A stretch of DNA of 64,000 bases from Haberlea rhodopensis (taxonomy: Eukaryota; Streptophyta; Magnoliopsida; Lamiales; Gesneriaceae). Both the position numbers and the translations under genes were made by a program. The notes under the pieces were generated by a model. It saw only the letters and a list, made by a program, of their open reading frames with translations. It was not told where the DNA came from and did no database searches. How positions within the stretch are numbered: position 1 is the stretch's first letter; every line of letters begins with the position of its first letter. Of this stretch, positions 37,276 through 50,000 are shown piece after piece. The DNA is taken from NCBI GenBank assembly GCA_907163345.1, contig CAJQUN010000014.1, forward strand, positions 2,914,001 to 2,978,000. The letters are read 5' to 3'.

Positions 37276-37664
37276 GACTGCGATTTTTCGAAAAACTCGA
37301 GTTCTAATGGTGTTTTTCACACCCAACTCCAAACCAACACCCCATACCACCTCAATGCCTCAAATACAACAATTAAACTCCATGAAAACACTGAAATCGA
37401 CATTTTGGATTTTAACCCAAAACCCCCAAATGCCATAACCAACCCAAAACTCAACCACACAACACAAAACCACAATCAAATTGAAGCCAAAAGAGAGGAG
37501 AAGAATATTACCTATCTTTCTTCAAGAAATCCGGCCCCCATAATCGAGTTCTAACGATTTTGCTTCAACCAAAGGGAAGGGGAAGGGTTTGGGGCGAAGG
37601 TGGCGTGAGAGGGGGAGGAGAGGAGAGAAAGGATTCCAAATGACGGAATCCCGAGTCCAACGGG

Positions 37665-37672
37665 TATATATA
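37665..37672 (-). promoter_or_regulatory. TATA box in 5' LTR of inner element
   Basis: TATATATA (reads GCTATATATACCC on the minus strand), about 335 bp from the LTR start, so transcription should begin near 37640 and run left. Confidence 0.6.
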
Positions 37673-40336
37673 GCAAAATACCCCAACACACCAAAACCTC
37701 CGCAAATACATCATGATTCATTAAAAATCATCTGTTTTCAAAAACTCACCCTCCAACATCAAATCCCCAGACTGGCCCCAACACAAGGCACCCCGGACTC
37801 CAAGTCCCACTAAAAACCCAAATCATAGGTTTTCCACCAAAATGAGAATACAATCTCAACCTTTGGATCCAACGATCACAAATGCCCAATCTAACAACCT
37901 CGGGAGACCCAAACCGCAATTAATTCCTAATTGCTACAATTAAAAAAATCCATCCAGGATTAATACTACACCGGGATTAACACCATTAATTCCCGGACAT
38001 CACAAAACCAGTTCTTCGTTTCCCAGTCCATCTCCTCCAAAGGAGTAGTTGCACCACTTGCAACCCGGACCGGGTTACCCACGGTCACTAATCCACTCAA
38101 AATACATCACCGAGGATGTTTACACCGGTGTGTTCCAAAAATCATATCTTGGTCCCGACACACCATCAAGACTCCACAAGGTCTCGAGTTCCACAGGGGA
38201 CATGCAAGGCAACCAAATGCATTCCTACACACGTGTCAACCATGACACTAAACAAATCCGAATCTCGGCCATCCCTCATTTATCCTTGGATCCAACAATC
38301 CTAAAATAGGAAGGCTATCGAATTATCCAACAAGAACCACCATGGTTCCAAAACACGTCGATCCCTCCTCGGGGGAATCAAACAACCCTCACGATCATTC
38401 ATCAGAATGCATCGTGCCATCGAGATTACCGATCTCGAGGTTCCACAATCTCACACCGGAGATCCACTTAACCAAGTATACACACTCGACGTTCCACAAT
38501 GAACAAAATAAGGTTGGCATTCGTATACACACACGGCATACATGCCCATACACCCACACAACATGCATACGCAATGCAATAGACTCGGGTGTCTCCAATC
38601 ATACCCACGTCCCAAAGCCAACTGTCAATCTTCGATTATTCTCACCCCACGGAGAATGATGGTTGACAAACCATAACCAAAGGGTGTGATTTCAACATCA
38701 CCATCACACGAATCAAAATAACGAATCTCCCCAAAAGATTCAACCGGTAGGAATCACAATACCGTCTGCCTCTCAAGGAAGAAGTCATGAATCCATGATC
38801 CTCCAATCCTCGAATTACCGTTCGGAAAACCTGGTATATTAATACCAAAACATATCCCGGAACCCAGAAATATACAATTGGTTAGAGTAGTGCATCAATA
38901 CTACCATTACCCGATCCAAAAATCCGTATACGCCATGTATACACCTTCCAACGATGTTCTGTACTAATACCATAGTACTCCAAAATCGAGCATCTCCCCG
39001 AAGACGTCTCCTCAAACGTCTCACCGAGGTAAGAAATCCATTACTCGGTCCAACATCAGTAATGCTTACCATGGCTGACTTACAATCAAACCACGACCGA
39101 TGCAAGCTGTCTCCAAGACAGTACAATTAAAATCAATATAGTAGTGTCACCCCACTAATTATATCTCACAACCCATTGTGACTCCCATTGCATGCCATAT
39201 GCAAGGATGCTCAACTAGAGCTAACCACGACTTGTTGACACTCACGTTGGTAATACCAACAAACTTGAGCTGTCCCAGCACAAGTCCCTCAAAACAATGA
39301 CGTATAACGTCCCCGTGAGGTATTCCCTACCTCAAACACCATGCCACATAGAGATTACAAGAGTCTACCATAACCCTCATCGTATCACCATACGATTCAC
39401 CAAACTCGAATCCAACGAGCATTATAATAGCTACCACAAGCACACTAAAGCACTGCAACAATACCTGGCTAGTGATTCGCTGGTCCCATAGGCTTATACC
39501 AACCTATTAACGCGACACACATTCCATCCCGGTATACCATACCGCCCAAACCATTAGAGTTGTGGGTCATTGCCCAACATATCTCTAAAACACCAAAGCA
39601 CACTGGACAACCCGGCGTCCACGCTCAATTATCATGCAATCCTAATCCATTAGGACTTCTTCCACGCCCTTAGGGTGGGTGTAACCATGTTTACTCCTCA
39701 TCACAATAACAAGCGAGTAGTTTCCTCAATGACTACTCTTATCACCCTTCACTTGGCCTTAGCCATCCCAGCGAGCATACCCAAGGGTATCATTGCTCGT
39801 CAATAATATACCTCCATAATACGATGCGTACTCTCACCGGTACAATGCATCAATGATCCATCGAGCAAACCTGCTCGGCAAAAGGTCTCGTCAACTAAAT
39901 ACCCAGACCCTACCATGTGCCCACCATCGGCACTCAAACCATACAACCATATACATAAACATGAATGTATAAATCACCAAAATGACGCCAAGCGTCCACA
40001 TAGTTATCCCAAATAACATCGTCGAACATATGACGGTACCTGTCGATACACGACATCCATAATCTCATCGTCAAACACATGACGGTAAATAATAATACAC
40101 CATACTCACCATACTGATAACAAAAGTAATATGCCATACCTCATCGCTATCGAGATAGCGGAATACCTGTATCCATCGTCCACCAGCGGTACATAAGCAG
40201 CACCCATCGCTCGTAGGCGGCATAATCCAGTGCTACACACATAGCGGTATAACCCATCGCTATCGAATCAGCGGCATGATCCCTCGCCATGGAGTCAGCG
40301 GCATAAAATGTCGCTATAGATATCCGGCGGTATAAA

Positions 40337-40576
40337 CCATCGCCAATAGAATACCCGGCGTAACCGTCGCCAATAAAATACCCGGCGTAACCATCGCCAA
40401 CAAAATACCCGGCGTAACCATCGCCAACAAAATACCCGGCGTAACCATCGCCAACAAAATACCCGGCGTAACCATCGCCAACAAAATACCCGGCGTAACC
40501 ATCGCCAACAAAATACCCGGCGTAACCATCGCCAATAAAATACCCGGCGGAACCATCGCCAATAAAATACCCGGAT
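40337..40576 (-). repeat. 27-bp minisatellite in outer internal domain, 9 units
   Basis: Same unit as at 34127-34636 but nine copies, with a run of five Val-type units in a row. The array has therefore grown or shrunk since the two elements shared a source. Confidence 0.9.
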
Positions 40577-40639
40577 AATCGCGGACTCAAGAGGTACTCA
40601 CACTCATGTAGTACTTTGTTCCCGATCACATCGCTACGT

Positions 40640-41095
40640 CATGACAACGGCATCATCGCTTCGACGTGACAGCGGCATGTATCATCGCTTCGACACGACA
40701 GCGGCATCATCGTTTCGACATGACGGTGGTACCATCGCTTCGACGTGACAGCGGCATTTACCATCGCTTCGACACGACAGCGGCATTTACCATCATTCCG
40801 GCATGACAGCGGAAATACCCTTCGCTTCGACGTATTAGCGACATAATATCCCTCGCAATAATAATATGACAGCGGCATTTTCCTTCGCTTCGACATATTT
40901 GCGGCAAATATTCTTCATCGCTATAATACGACAGCGGCAAGTATTCATATCGCTACGCCATGCATGCAACCGTAATGCATAACCCGTATTTCAATAATTG
41001 TTTCGGCACGACAGCGGCATCATCGCTTCGACGTGACAGCGGCATTTACCATCGCTTCGACACGACAGCGGCATCATCGCTTCGACGTGCATGCA
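40640..41095. repeat. Degenerate CGCTTCGACRYGACAGCGGCAT array, outer element
   Basis: Counterpart of 34700-35155 with the same order of units; this array did not change in copy number, unlike the 27-bp one. Confidence 0.75.
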
Positions 41096-41385
41096 ACCGT
41101 AATGCATAACCTGTATTCCCATAAACATCGCCATGAGTGTATTTTAATGCACCTCGCTCCAACATGTAGCGGCAAAGCATTAAAATCATCACTCCGATGT
41201 ATACCTATGCAACCGTAATGCATAGTCCATGTCTCATAAGACCCTGCAACCACCATGGTTAGCAACACATATTCCAATTATGAACACATATCATAAACGC
41301 ACATAAGCAATCATGCATAAGTATGTGCTTCTCATTCCCAATAACATGTTCCTAGGCCCTCAACAGCCCCAAAGAGCTAACCACT

Positions 41386-41397
41386 GCTCTGATACCA
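41386..41397 (-). other. Primer-binding site of outer element (tRNA-iMet)
   Basis: Same 12-base TGGTATCAGAGC match and spacing as in the inner element. Confidence 0.85.
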
Positions 41398-42385
41398 CTA
41401 ATGTAAGGACCCCCGTGCCCTTAACCCGTAATTAGTGCATTAAGCCATACCATGAGTGCATATAATCATACCATCAGGGGGAAAAACCCTATGCAAGTGC
41501 AACACCGTAGGCTACCCAGAAAATTTCTTGCATTCAATTCCCAATATTCATATTCCCCCTACTATTATTATTCACATAACATGCACCCACATAATACACT
41601 AATATGCTCTTAGTTCATTTAGCAATTCCATAATTAATTGCATGCAACCATAATGAACAGAAAGAGGCCATAGCCCATTTATACATCCCATATACACGTA
41701 AGGTGTACTCACATAAGAGCACTCAATGAATAAGCGTGTATTTGATGCATAAAAACTATACCTGATACCGTTACTGGTACTTCAATCCTGGAAGCACCTT
41801 CCAAGCACAACTCGATCTCAACACTGGATCTGCGCACTTCTTTGACCAGCTCTGGTACCTCGATCCCGGAAGTACCCCAATCAACAGCCCGAGCTCGACT
41901 CCATAGCCGCTACACCTGTGTTACCTGCCCCAACAGAGACAGCCCCCACACGGGGTGAGCATACCAATACCACCAATCCAAAATAATAATATCGCAATTC
42001 ATAATTTACAGAATGTAAATGCCATAATTAAATGATACTCCCTGAATGGTAACACCCTCATCCGGGATCCCATGTATTGTCCCTGTTCTCAACACAACCA
42101 AACTCATCAAATTCCCAAAGCCAGTTAATCGCCATATAGATTAACTAATATAGTTCTATCATGCCAGTTCCATAATCAATGTGTAAAATCAGCATATATA
42201 TATAGGCCATAGATTTCACATACATTTAACCAAGGATTCCATGTTCCCATAACATTGCTCGCTCCACAATAGCGGCATTCTAAACCCAGCGCACGCTCAA
42301 CAATAGCGGCGTCATGACCGATGGTCGCTCAACAGCGACAACACCCAATCGTTGCTCGCTCTAAAGCGGCACCCTATGATTTCCA

Positions 42386-42586
42386 ATGTATGTCTATTTA
42401 TCACAGTTACCATATACCATGCATTCCACAAACCAATCATTGCAAGTACCATAAATCATGCATTTCGATACCCATCTATTTCCAATACCATATACCATGC
42501 ATTTCAATACCCATTTATTGTAAATGCCACACATTATGCATTTCAATGCCCATTTATTACAATTACCATATATCATGCATTTCACT
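42386..42586. repeat. 39-bp tandem repeats in outer right LTR
   Basis: Same array as at 26945-27145, in the partner LTR. Confidence 0.75.
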
Positions 42587-42870
42587 ATTGCAACATTATA
42601 AAAAGGCTATGCTCGTACGTTATACGTACCTTAGAATTCCGTAGTCCATATCAAGCCTGGCTTGAGTTCCATGCCCCGAGAAACATGTGCTAAAACACAT
42701 AAATATTCACAATTAAATACGAACATGCAACCCATGCTCAAGCACACCCATAACCCTCAAAATATTGTCAACCCACGACAATTTACCATTTACAAGACCC
42801 GGGGCAGGGCATATACAGGGAGGGGAAACGAATGAGACAATATCAAAAATTGCTCAAGAACCACTCCTAA

Positions 42871-43307
42871 AATTCGAACCCCAACCACAAAAATCAAATC
42901 CAAAAATCACCATAATTCATTTAAAACATGAATTAATCAATCAACAACATGAATAATCGCCCCACATGCGAAACCCCCAAAATTCGAATTTAAAGCCCTA
43001 AATTCGAATCCAATTCCTCAATTCGAACCCAATAAGCATCTAAACCATAAATTAATTAATTAACAACAAGAATCAACATCCCCAAACCAAAACCCCCAAA
43101 TTTCGAACATAAACCCCCCCAAAATTCGAACATAACTCCACGCACACAGCATACAAAATCGAACCATTAAGCAACAAATTTTCGAACCATGAAAGTGTGA
43201 AATAATCGACCCAAACCAAGCACCAAAACGCCCCAAAAACACCTGAAAGAAAGCCCCAAAATCGTACCAAAAATCGAGCCCCAAATCGAAGAAATTCCAG
43301 TTTCGAA
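42871..43307. repeat. TTCGAA palindrome-rich segment in outer right LTR
   Basis: Copy of the segment at 27430-27866, downstream of the TATA box on the minus strand. Confidence 0.75.
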
Positions 43308-43554
43308 CCCTAGCGTTTCCAGCAGAAATCCGAGCTTCATTCGCGACCAAACCTCAAATTGATGGTACGGGAAGGAGCGCCTGGTCGAGACGAACACGGC
43401 GGCGGGTCGGACGCGCCGAACGGCGGCCGGACGGCGGCGGGCGCACGCCTGGAAGCGGCGTGGGTCAAAAGGGGATCGAGAATGGCGCGGCTACGGGGAG
43501 AGAGAAGGAGGGGAAGAAAATGGTTCCGATAATTAAAATCCCGGGTTCAATTGG

Positions 43555-43562
43555 TATTTATA
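43555..43562 (-). promoter_or_regulatory. TATA box in 5' LTR of outer element
   Basis: TATAAATA (GCTATAAATACC) at the same relative place as in the inner LTR, which supports it as the real promoter core. Confidence 0.6.
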
Positions 43563-43919
43563 GCAAAAATACCCCGAAATACTAATAGCCCCACAAATAC
43601 ATCATGATTCATTAAAAATCATCTGTTTTCAAAAACTCTCTCTCTAACTCAAAAACCCCCTACCGGTGCCCACACACAGCACCCGAAATTCTGAGTCACA
43701 CTAAAAACCCAACTCGCAGGTTTTCACCGGAATGAGAATACGATCTCAACCTCGGGATCCAACGATCCCAAATAATCAATTAGACGAGCCCAGAAGGCCC
43801 GATTTACCAACCTCGGGAGATGCCGAACCGCAATTAATTCCTAATTGCCATAATTAAAAATCCATCAAGGATTAATACAACACCGGATTACCCCCATAAT
43901 TCCCGGACATCACACAAAA

Positions 43920-44773
43920 TAGTAGCACATAGTAATCCAGTGACATACACCATATGACACCTACACATATAATCAGAACTACCAATAAAACAAAAACTAG
44001 ATAAACATAGAATAGATAGCTATAAAATAGTAGCAAAAAGAAGGAACTCACACGACTGGTTAGGCATACCCAAATAATGTCCAGGTTGCTCCCAAAACCC
44101 AAGAATGCCGACCAATGAGCCACATGTCAAACCAAGGTTTGAGAATAAAATTCCAATTCGACTTTAAAACAAATCAAACTTGAGCCAAATTACGTAGCTC
44201 ATTTTCGATTTTGAACCATATAGAAATTTCGAGCTAGAATAAAATTTATTGTTACTATTTGACTAGATTAAATTAGTTTGCACCTATACACAATATTCAC
44301 ATGTAAAGACTTTAACAGAATGACATTTTCCACCAAGTAGTTGCAAAAAAGAACTGCAAAAAAAAGAACCAAATTTGGACAAGAACAATATGTGTGAACT
44401 GTGAAGAATCCAATATCTACATACAAGAAAACAAAAAAACTAAAGCAACAATATAATAGCTGGAAAATAAAGCATAACTAGTATAGTAACAATAGTTTCT
44501 TTTCACATATCACACTATTTCAAGAAAAAATATTTATGCCACATTTCACACTATCTCCATTCCACTGTATCCATCCTCTTCCCCTAAATGTTTCACCAGA
44601 CTTTAAAACAATCAAACAACAAATTTTAATTCAAGAAAATCCAAAAACAGCAAACAAATATATAAATAAGAAGTTTCCCAGAGCTTTTAACTTAAAATCT
44701 AAGCTTAATTCAAATATAAGATAAAAGAATGTGAATGTAAATAAGAAATCCCCCTTGTTCTGCTGCATTGTAT
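43920..44773. other. Spacer and 3' flank of patellin B
   Basis: AT-rich sequence right of the LTR nest; includes the presumed 3' UTR of patellin B. No exon or transposon end recognised. Confidence 0.4.
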
Positions 44774-47055
44774 TCAAGATTTCAATTCAGATGGCTTGGT
44801 CTTGGACCTATAAAGAAGCTTCTTCTTCTTAGAAGTTTGGTTGTCGAATGTGAGCACAACTTTGCCAGGTTCACCAATTTTGAAGGAGCAGAAAATTGCC
44901 TGTTCATCGGTTGTCAAAATCTTTCTTGGCTTCTGTACGATCCAAGTGTATCCGCCTTCTGCACTTGGGACAAATTCAGCTCCGTAGGACACATCCCAGC
45001 CTATTACTCTCACCTCCCAGACCAGCGTGCAAGCCTGCAATCCGGTGATCGCACCATTCAAATAGATGTTAAGTCGTTAACAATAATGTTAAAATGCCGA
45101 ATTTAAGTTTCTTGAGTAAGATTTTAAATCAAAGAATGACTGAAAAAACTTGCCCACCTCAGTGATGGGAAGTTCAACGGTGTGTTTGAATGTCGGTTTA
45201 ATAATCTCCTCGGTTGCCGCATCGGCGATGGTGAATTCTTGATCACCTTCCTTGCTTAGGCCACCATATTGAATTGGTACTTGCTCAGGCGCTATGTACC
45301 TGTCACCCAGAAAACGTTTTTATTATCATTAAGATTTGGATATGATGCAGTAATAAAAACATAAATAAAATTGAAGGGAAGATTCGATCAAAATTACTGA
45401 CTTGAAAAGAGTCTCAGTAGTCTTGGTAGGGCCTGCAAACACAAACTTGCTCTTCGTTCTTTGGGTTAAGAAAGGGCTAATCATCCTATTGTACGCCACA
45501 TACCACCATGGAACATTGATAAACACCTTTGCAACACCAATAATAGACAAACACTTCAATCAACCCAAGTAATGACATACTACGAATTTGTAACAGTCAG
45601 CAAAATTCACAGAGACACCCTTTGAATTATACCACAAGGCAACCAAAATTAATCGCAGAAACCCCATAACGGGGAAAGTTCAGATTTTCAAGCCTTGCTA
45701 AACAAACCCATATTAACGAAAATATCGATTATCCTAGCAAACGGTTAAAAAAGGGATCTTTTTGAGAATTATACCTGTTTGGCAACAAATTCAGGATAAT
45801 TATCCTGGAGCAACTGGAGTGTCTGGTTGGTAGCTTGACGGAGTTCTTTCTTGAACAGGATGAGTCCAGGGGAATTCTTGAGATCGGTAATTTGAACAAA
45901 AGTGCAGGTGCCATCAGGACTAAAATCAAGATTCTTGACATTTTTCTCCAGGAATTGAATATACCACCTCAGAAACTTAGTTCTCTTCTCAGAATCTGCA
46001 AAAGTGTTGTTGTACAATTCCTTGTCCTGAAATTCGCCAAAAGCATTGTAACAAACAGGGTGCCCCTCTTTATCCACTCCATGAATATACACAACTTTTT
46101 CAAGCCCCTCAACTATTCCTTCTTCTAACAAGTCGTCAATTTTAAACTCTTTCCTCCATGCCACCACACCTTTGAGCATGGAAAATGCCTCTTTTACTTT
46201 GAAATCCCTGGCCCTTAAGAACTTGAGGAGAATCACATCGCTCCTCTCGTCGGCAAGAAGGGGAATGCCCCATATGGAAACCTCCTCCGGAAGTAGAGAG
46301 GATTTTTCCATCTCCTCTTCCCTAGGTTTCTGATCTTCCGCCGGGGTGGCCGCAGGATCCTCACATGGAGGCGGAGCATGGGCGGTTACCTCATGAACTA
46401 TGGTTTCTTTAATCTCTTCAACAACAGCTTCCGCTTTTTCTTCAACCCTTTCAACCGCTAATGGCTCTGCAGCCGGCGGTGGGGCAACTTTTTCTTCAAC
46501 CTTTTTCTCCACGACTTCTTCTGTCACGGGCTCCGCCGCAGGTGGGGGCGGTATATTCTCAGGTGCCTCGGGAGCTTCTGTTTTTTCTTCAGCTTTTGGT
46601 GGCTCTTCTACTTTTTTCTCCTCGGTCTTGGGCTCTTCTTTCTTTTCTTCAGGTTTTGCTTCTTCTTCTTTCTTCTCTTCAGCTTTAGGCTCATCCTCCT
46701 TGGCGGGGGCCTGAGGGGGCGGAGATGGGGCGGTGAACTCATGCTTGCCTAGTGCCTCCTGAATCAACAGTTTGAATTCCTCCAAGGCTTTCTTTTCCGG
46801 ATCCACGAGATCATCCACCTTATTGCTTTCCTCCTTAAATGAAACAGATTCAGCAATTTTGTTCTCCTTCACCCCTTCCACCACCTCTTCAGGCGCCGGT
46901 TTCTCCAACTTCTCCAACCCAGGATCCGGCTGCGGCGGATTCTCCTTCTCTACAACGGTGGTTGCGGGCTTCTCAGCCACCGGCACATCAGATACCACAA
47001 CCTCTTCAGCAACACACGGGGTCTCAGCAGTGGTTTTCTTAGTTTCCTCAGCCAT
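44774..47055 (-). CDS. Patellin B, PATL1/2-like (SEC14-GOLD protein)
   Basis: Second patellin; phosphoinositide-binding membrane-traffic protein. Exons: 47055-45775, 45526-45402, 45299-45158, 45034-44774; 1809 nt, 602 aa. It starts MAEETKKTTAETP. Residues 1-250 are charged and low-complexity (EEKKEE, PPPPAAEP blocks), as in PATL1/PATL2. SFKEESN-KVDDLVDPEKKALEEFK opens the conserved part, then PEEVSIWGIPLLADERSDV and LLKFLRARDFKV (CRAL-TRIO N), the SEC14 core with GHPVCYNAFGEFQ, DNYPEFVAKQ and INVPWWY, and a GOLD domain from ACTLVWEVRVIGWDVSYGAEF to SKKKKLLYRSKT. Exon 2 is 125 nt, as in patellin A, and all intron phases match. Odd point: SPGLILFKKEL instead of the family SPGLGKKEL, a short local insertion at a helix start. 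Intact otherwise. Confidence 0.94.
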
Positions 47056-50000
47056 AACTAAAATTCAAGAAAGCTATTTTCTTGAAACACGGAAATGAAG
47101 AAATTCAAAACGTTGTTAAATGAAACAAGCTGGTTTTAGAGAGAAAAATGTGTAGAAGTCGATTAGTTTGCCAATGGGGATGTAATTTTATGCATGCGAA
47201 GAGGAACAGTCTGTCAAAGACTCTTTGAAATATGCCAGCTCGTTACCACTCTTTGTAATGGGGTCCATTTCCAACACACCACGACTCCTCTTTCTTCGAC
47301 CAAAAACAACTGCCAAATTTCAAATTTCAGGAAAGATACAATAACGATTTCAAATTGCTAAATTTTTGCCTGCAATGCATTCTTTTGTACATAATAATTA
47401 TCATAGCCTGACATAATAAATTCTTTTCGGTTTCGTGGGTTGAAATCTCGAACTTACCTTATGATTATCGTGCACCATTTTTGGTCATTGTATACTACTG
47501 AGTTTGCGGCGTTTGTGAAACAAGTTAGGGCTCCAATTACTTATATTTACTTGCATAGATGAATTTCATTTAAATGTAAGAATTTGATTTGAGAATAAAT
47601 TTGAAATTTAAATTTAACATGATATATATCTTATTTGTTATTATATTTATATAAATTAGTAAATGGTTGGATTTGTAATACACTCGATGTAAAACCATTT
47701 AAACAATTAAATGGATTTGAAATCCATATTTTCAAATCACTCAATCCAAATTACGTATTTTGGAAATGGTTATGGTATGTGTATTTTTTATTTAACAATA
47801 TTTAATTTGGCAAAAAACTAATTAAAACTTTCAATAGAATTTTGAAGAAATAAAACTATATAAGTGGTAATAAATTATGCAATTAGAAAGAATAATATAT
47901 GACCATGTACGATAGATATATATTGTCGGATATAATAAATCAGATATAGTTGGATATCGGTGGTCCCAACGCGCTTCAAACAACGGTTTGGTTATTGGGT
48001 ATGTATTGTCATTGGTATGTTTTACTATTTACACACGTTTGACACATGTATTTGTTGTTGCTTTCCAGATTGTTTCATTGTGCATTGTGGGATTCGATCG
48101 TTTCTTCGTCCATTCGTTTATTAACATAATTCCTCGTTATGTTGAAAGAAAGAAGATATAGCCGGATGTGTTAATTATAAATCATGGATGTCACGTATTT
48201 TGATGTGTTAGCCTCGTGCATTCATAAGTTTCACTCACAATTATTATGTTATAATTTTAAATTAAATATGATAACAATAATTCCCATGTAACCTTTGATT
48301 CATAATTACCTCGGAATTATTATAATTTAATAATAATAATAATAATACCAGGTGAATTTGATTTATTCTAGAGACATTAAATGTAAGCATTAATTGGATA
48401 AGGCTTGGTGTAGTATGTGAGGAGCCGGTCAATTTCAAGAACATGAAGCATCAGAAGTAGAAACTCACTACGGGAGAGAATGAAATTTATGGACTTTAAT
48501 AATTCATAAAATTTATCTCTAAATTATTTACTGTTTAACGTGATTCTTACTTGACATTTGCCCCCTTGTCATCGGGGGCGTAGTTTTGGGTAAAGGGTGA
48601 CAAATGTGTTGACCCAAGATACGGCAACATGAGATAGAAAATAACGAAAAATGAATAAATAAAATGGACACCGGAATTTAAGTGAAAAACCCCTAAAAAT
48701 TATTAGGGTAAAAAGTACTGGTAAGATTAAAAGATTTCACTATAATATTTTGTGGGTTACAACATTTATCTATCTTTCAAACACTCTCAATATATGAGAA
48801 AACTACCCACAAATATTACAGAAATACACACTCAAATGTATATATGAGAGAACGCTCTGAAAATGAGATTGAATGAAATGAAATCAAAAAAGCTCTATTT
48901 ATGGGGTTGAAAATGTGCATTAAATACACATCCGCCAACCACAAGCCGCCCTTATTAATGATGACAGTCGATCAACAAAATGACCCACTTGTCAAAAAAA
49001 ATTATTAAGCAATTTTTGTTTAAAATTGTAGTTTTACATTCTAATAATTGTATTTTATATCTCAAAAATTAATTATCCTCCTTAAATCATATTTTGACCC
49101 CCCAAAATTTATTGTCCTCCATTTTCATGTTTATATTTTTTGCAACTTTTCAAAAATCTTGGGTCCGCCCCAGGATTGTCATCATTTTCAAGATAATATT
49201 TTCATGAGATGGCATTTGTTGTCATCGTGAAAGAGAATGGAATTAGAATAAAGAGAAAAACAGAGACATTCTTTTGGTATAGTAATTTTTTATTAAATTT
49301 TAAATTTGTATCGGCGACCAATGTCAAATAATGATATCATCTAGATTATAATATAAATTACTACAATTACACACCATGTTTCTTAGTCATCATCTACCAT
49401 GTCGGAAAATTATTGTATAAATCGAGTCTTGTAAACATCAATATATATATATATATAAATATGTATATACATATAAATATATATATTTATGTGTGTTAAT
49501 ATATGGTAAGACTCGATCCATATAAAAATTTATTATTATCCATGTCACAAGTGTAATATACAAAAACATATATCATTTCACAACAGGGATTATATTGTTT
49601 TTATTTAAAAAATAATATTTTTATTATAAATATACAAAAAATATATAGATACGACAGAATGTATATATATGTGACGTGTGTCAGTGTGTGGGTGGACTAC
49701 CAGCCCCCGTCTTTCGTGTGCCAAAGCTGCTGTTTTTTAATATAAAAATAAATGTGTTAAATTTTGAAAATAGATGGCTTTTAAGAAATTTTTTGAAAAG
49801 AGTTAGTGGTAAGGGCCAACTTCTGTCTGAATCCGTTGAGCCATAATTTATGTTTTGTATTGAGTGATTTGATTCGAATGAAGGAGTTTGATTTAGAAAG
49901 GGATTTAGATGCTGGATTTGAAATGTCATCAATCTTAAGTGTATTTCAAATCCATCATAATTATCATTACATCTATATAAATTAAAAAAGTGGTGTATTT

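Larger units (their letters stand above)
28854..38004 (-). mobile_element. Inner LARD-like LTR retrotransposon nested in the outer element
   Basis: LTRs at 28854-31396 and 35463-38004 (about 2.54 kb), internal domain 31397-35462 (4.07 kb), flanked by AAACC at 28849-28853 and 38005-38009. Its internal domain is collinear and highly similar to that of the outer element, so both belong to one family. The middle of the LTR differs (see LTR entries). Primer site, G-rich tract and TATA place it on the minus strand. No gag or pol is present. I saw only two differences between its LTRs, fewer than in the outer pair, as nesting demands. It must depend on proteins of another element. Confidence 0.93.
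35463..38004 (-). repeat. Inner element, right (5') LTR
   Basis: Nearly identical to 28854-31396; the differences I saw are one substitution (near 36674) and one missing base (near 37630). Confidence 0.9.
25960..43914 (-). mobile_element. Outer LARD-like non-autonomous LTR retrotransposon, interrupted
   Basis: LTRs at 25960-28474 and 41402-43914 (about 2.5 kb each), bounded by TG...CA and flanked by the 5-bp duplication CAAAA (25955-25959 and 43915-43919). Direction is minus: the tRNA-iMet primer site TGGTATCAGAGC lies just inside the right LTR, a G-rich tract (AGTAGGGGATAAT) just inside the left LTR, and the TATA box of the right LTR points left. The internal domain is 28475-28853 plus 38010-41401, about 3.8 kb once the inner element is removed, with no gag, protease, reverse transcriptase or integrase reading frame. 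Long LTRs with a non-coding internal domain match the LARD class. By eye only about five differences separate the two LTRs, so the insertion is young. Confidence 0.92.
41402..43914 (-). repeat. Outer element, right (5') LTR
   Basis: Nearly identical to 25960-28474; about five differences seen, including one-base deletions near 42066 and 43887. Confidence 0.9.

Noticed and set aside
46400..46714. Ser/Ala-rich plus-strand ORFs over patellin B exon 1
   Set aside because: Antisense of the low-complexity Glu/Lys/Pro coding region.
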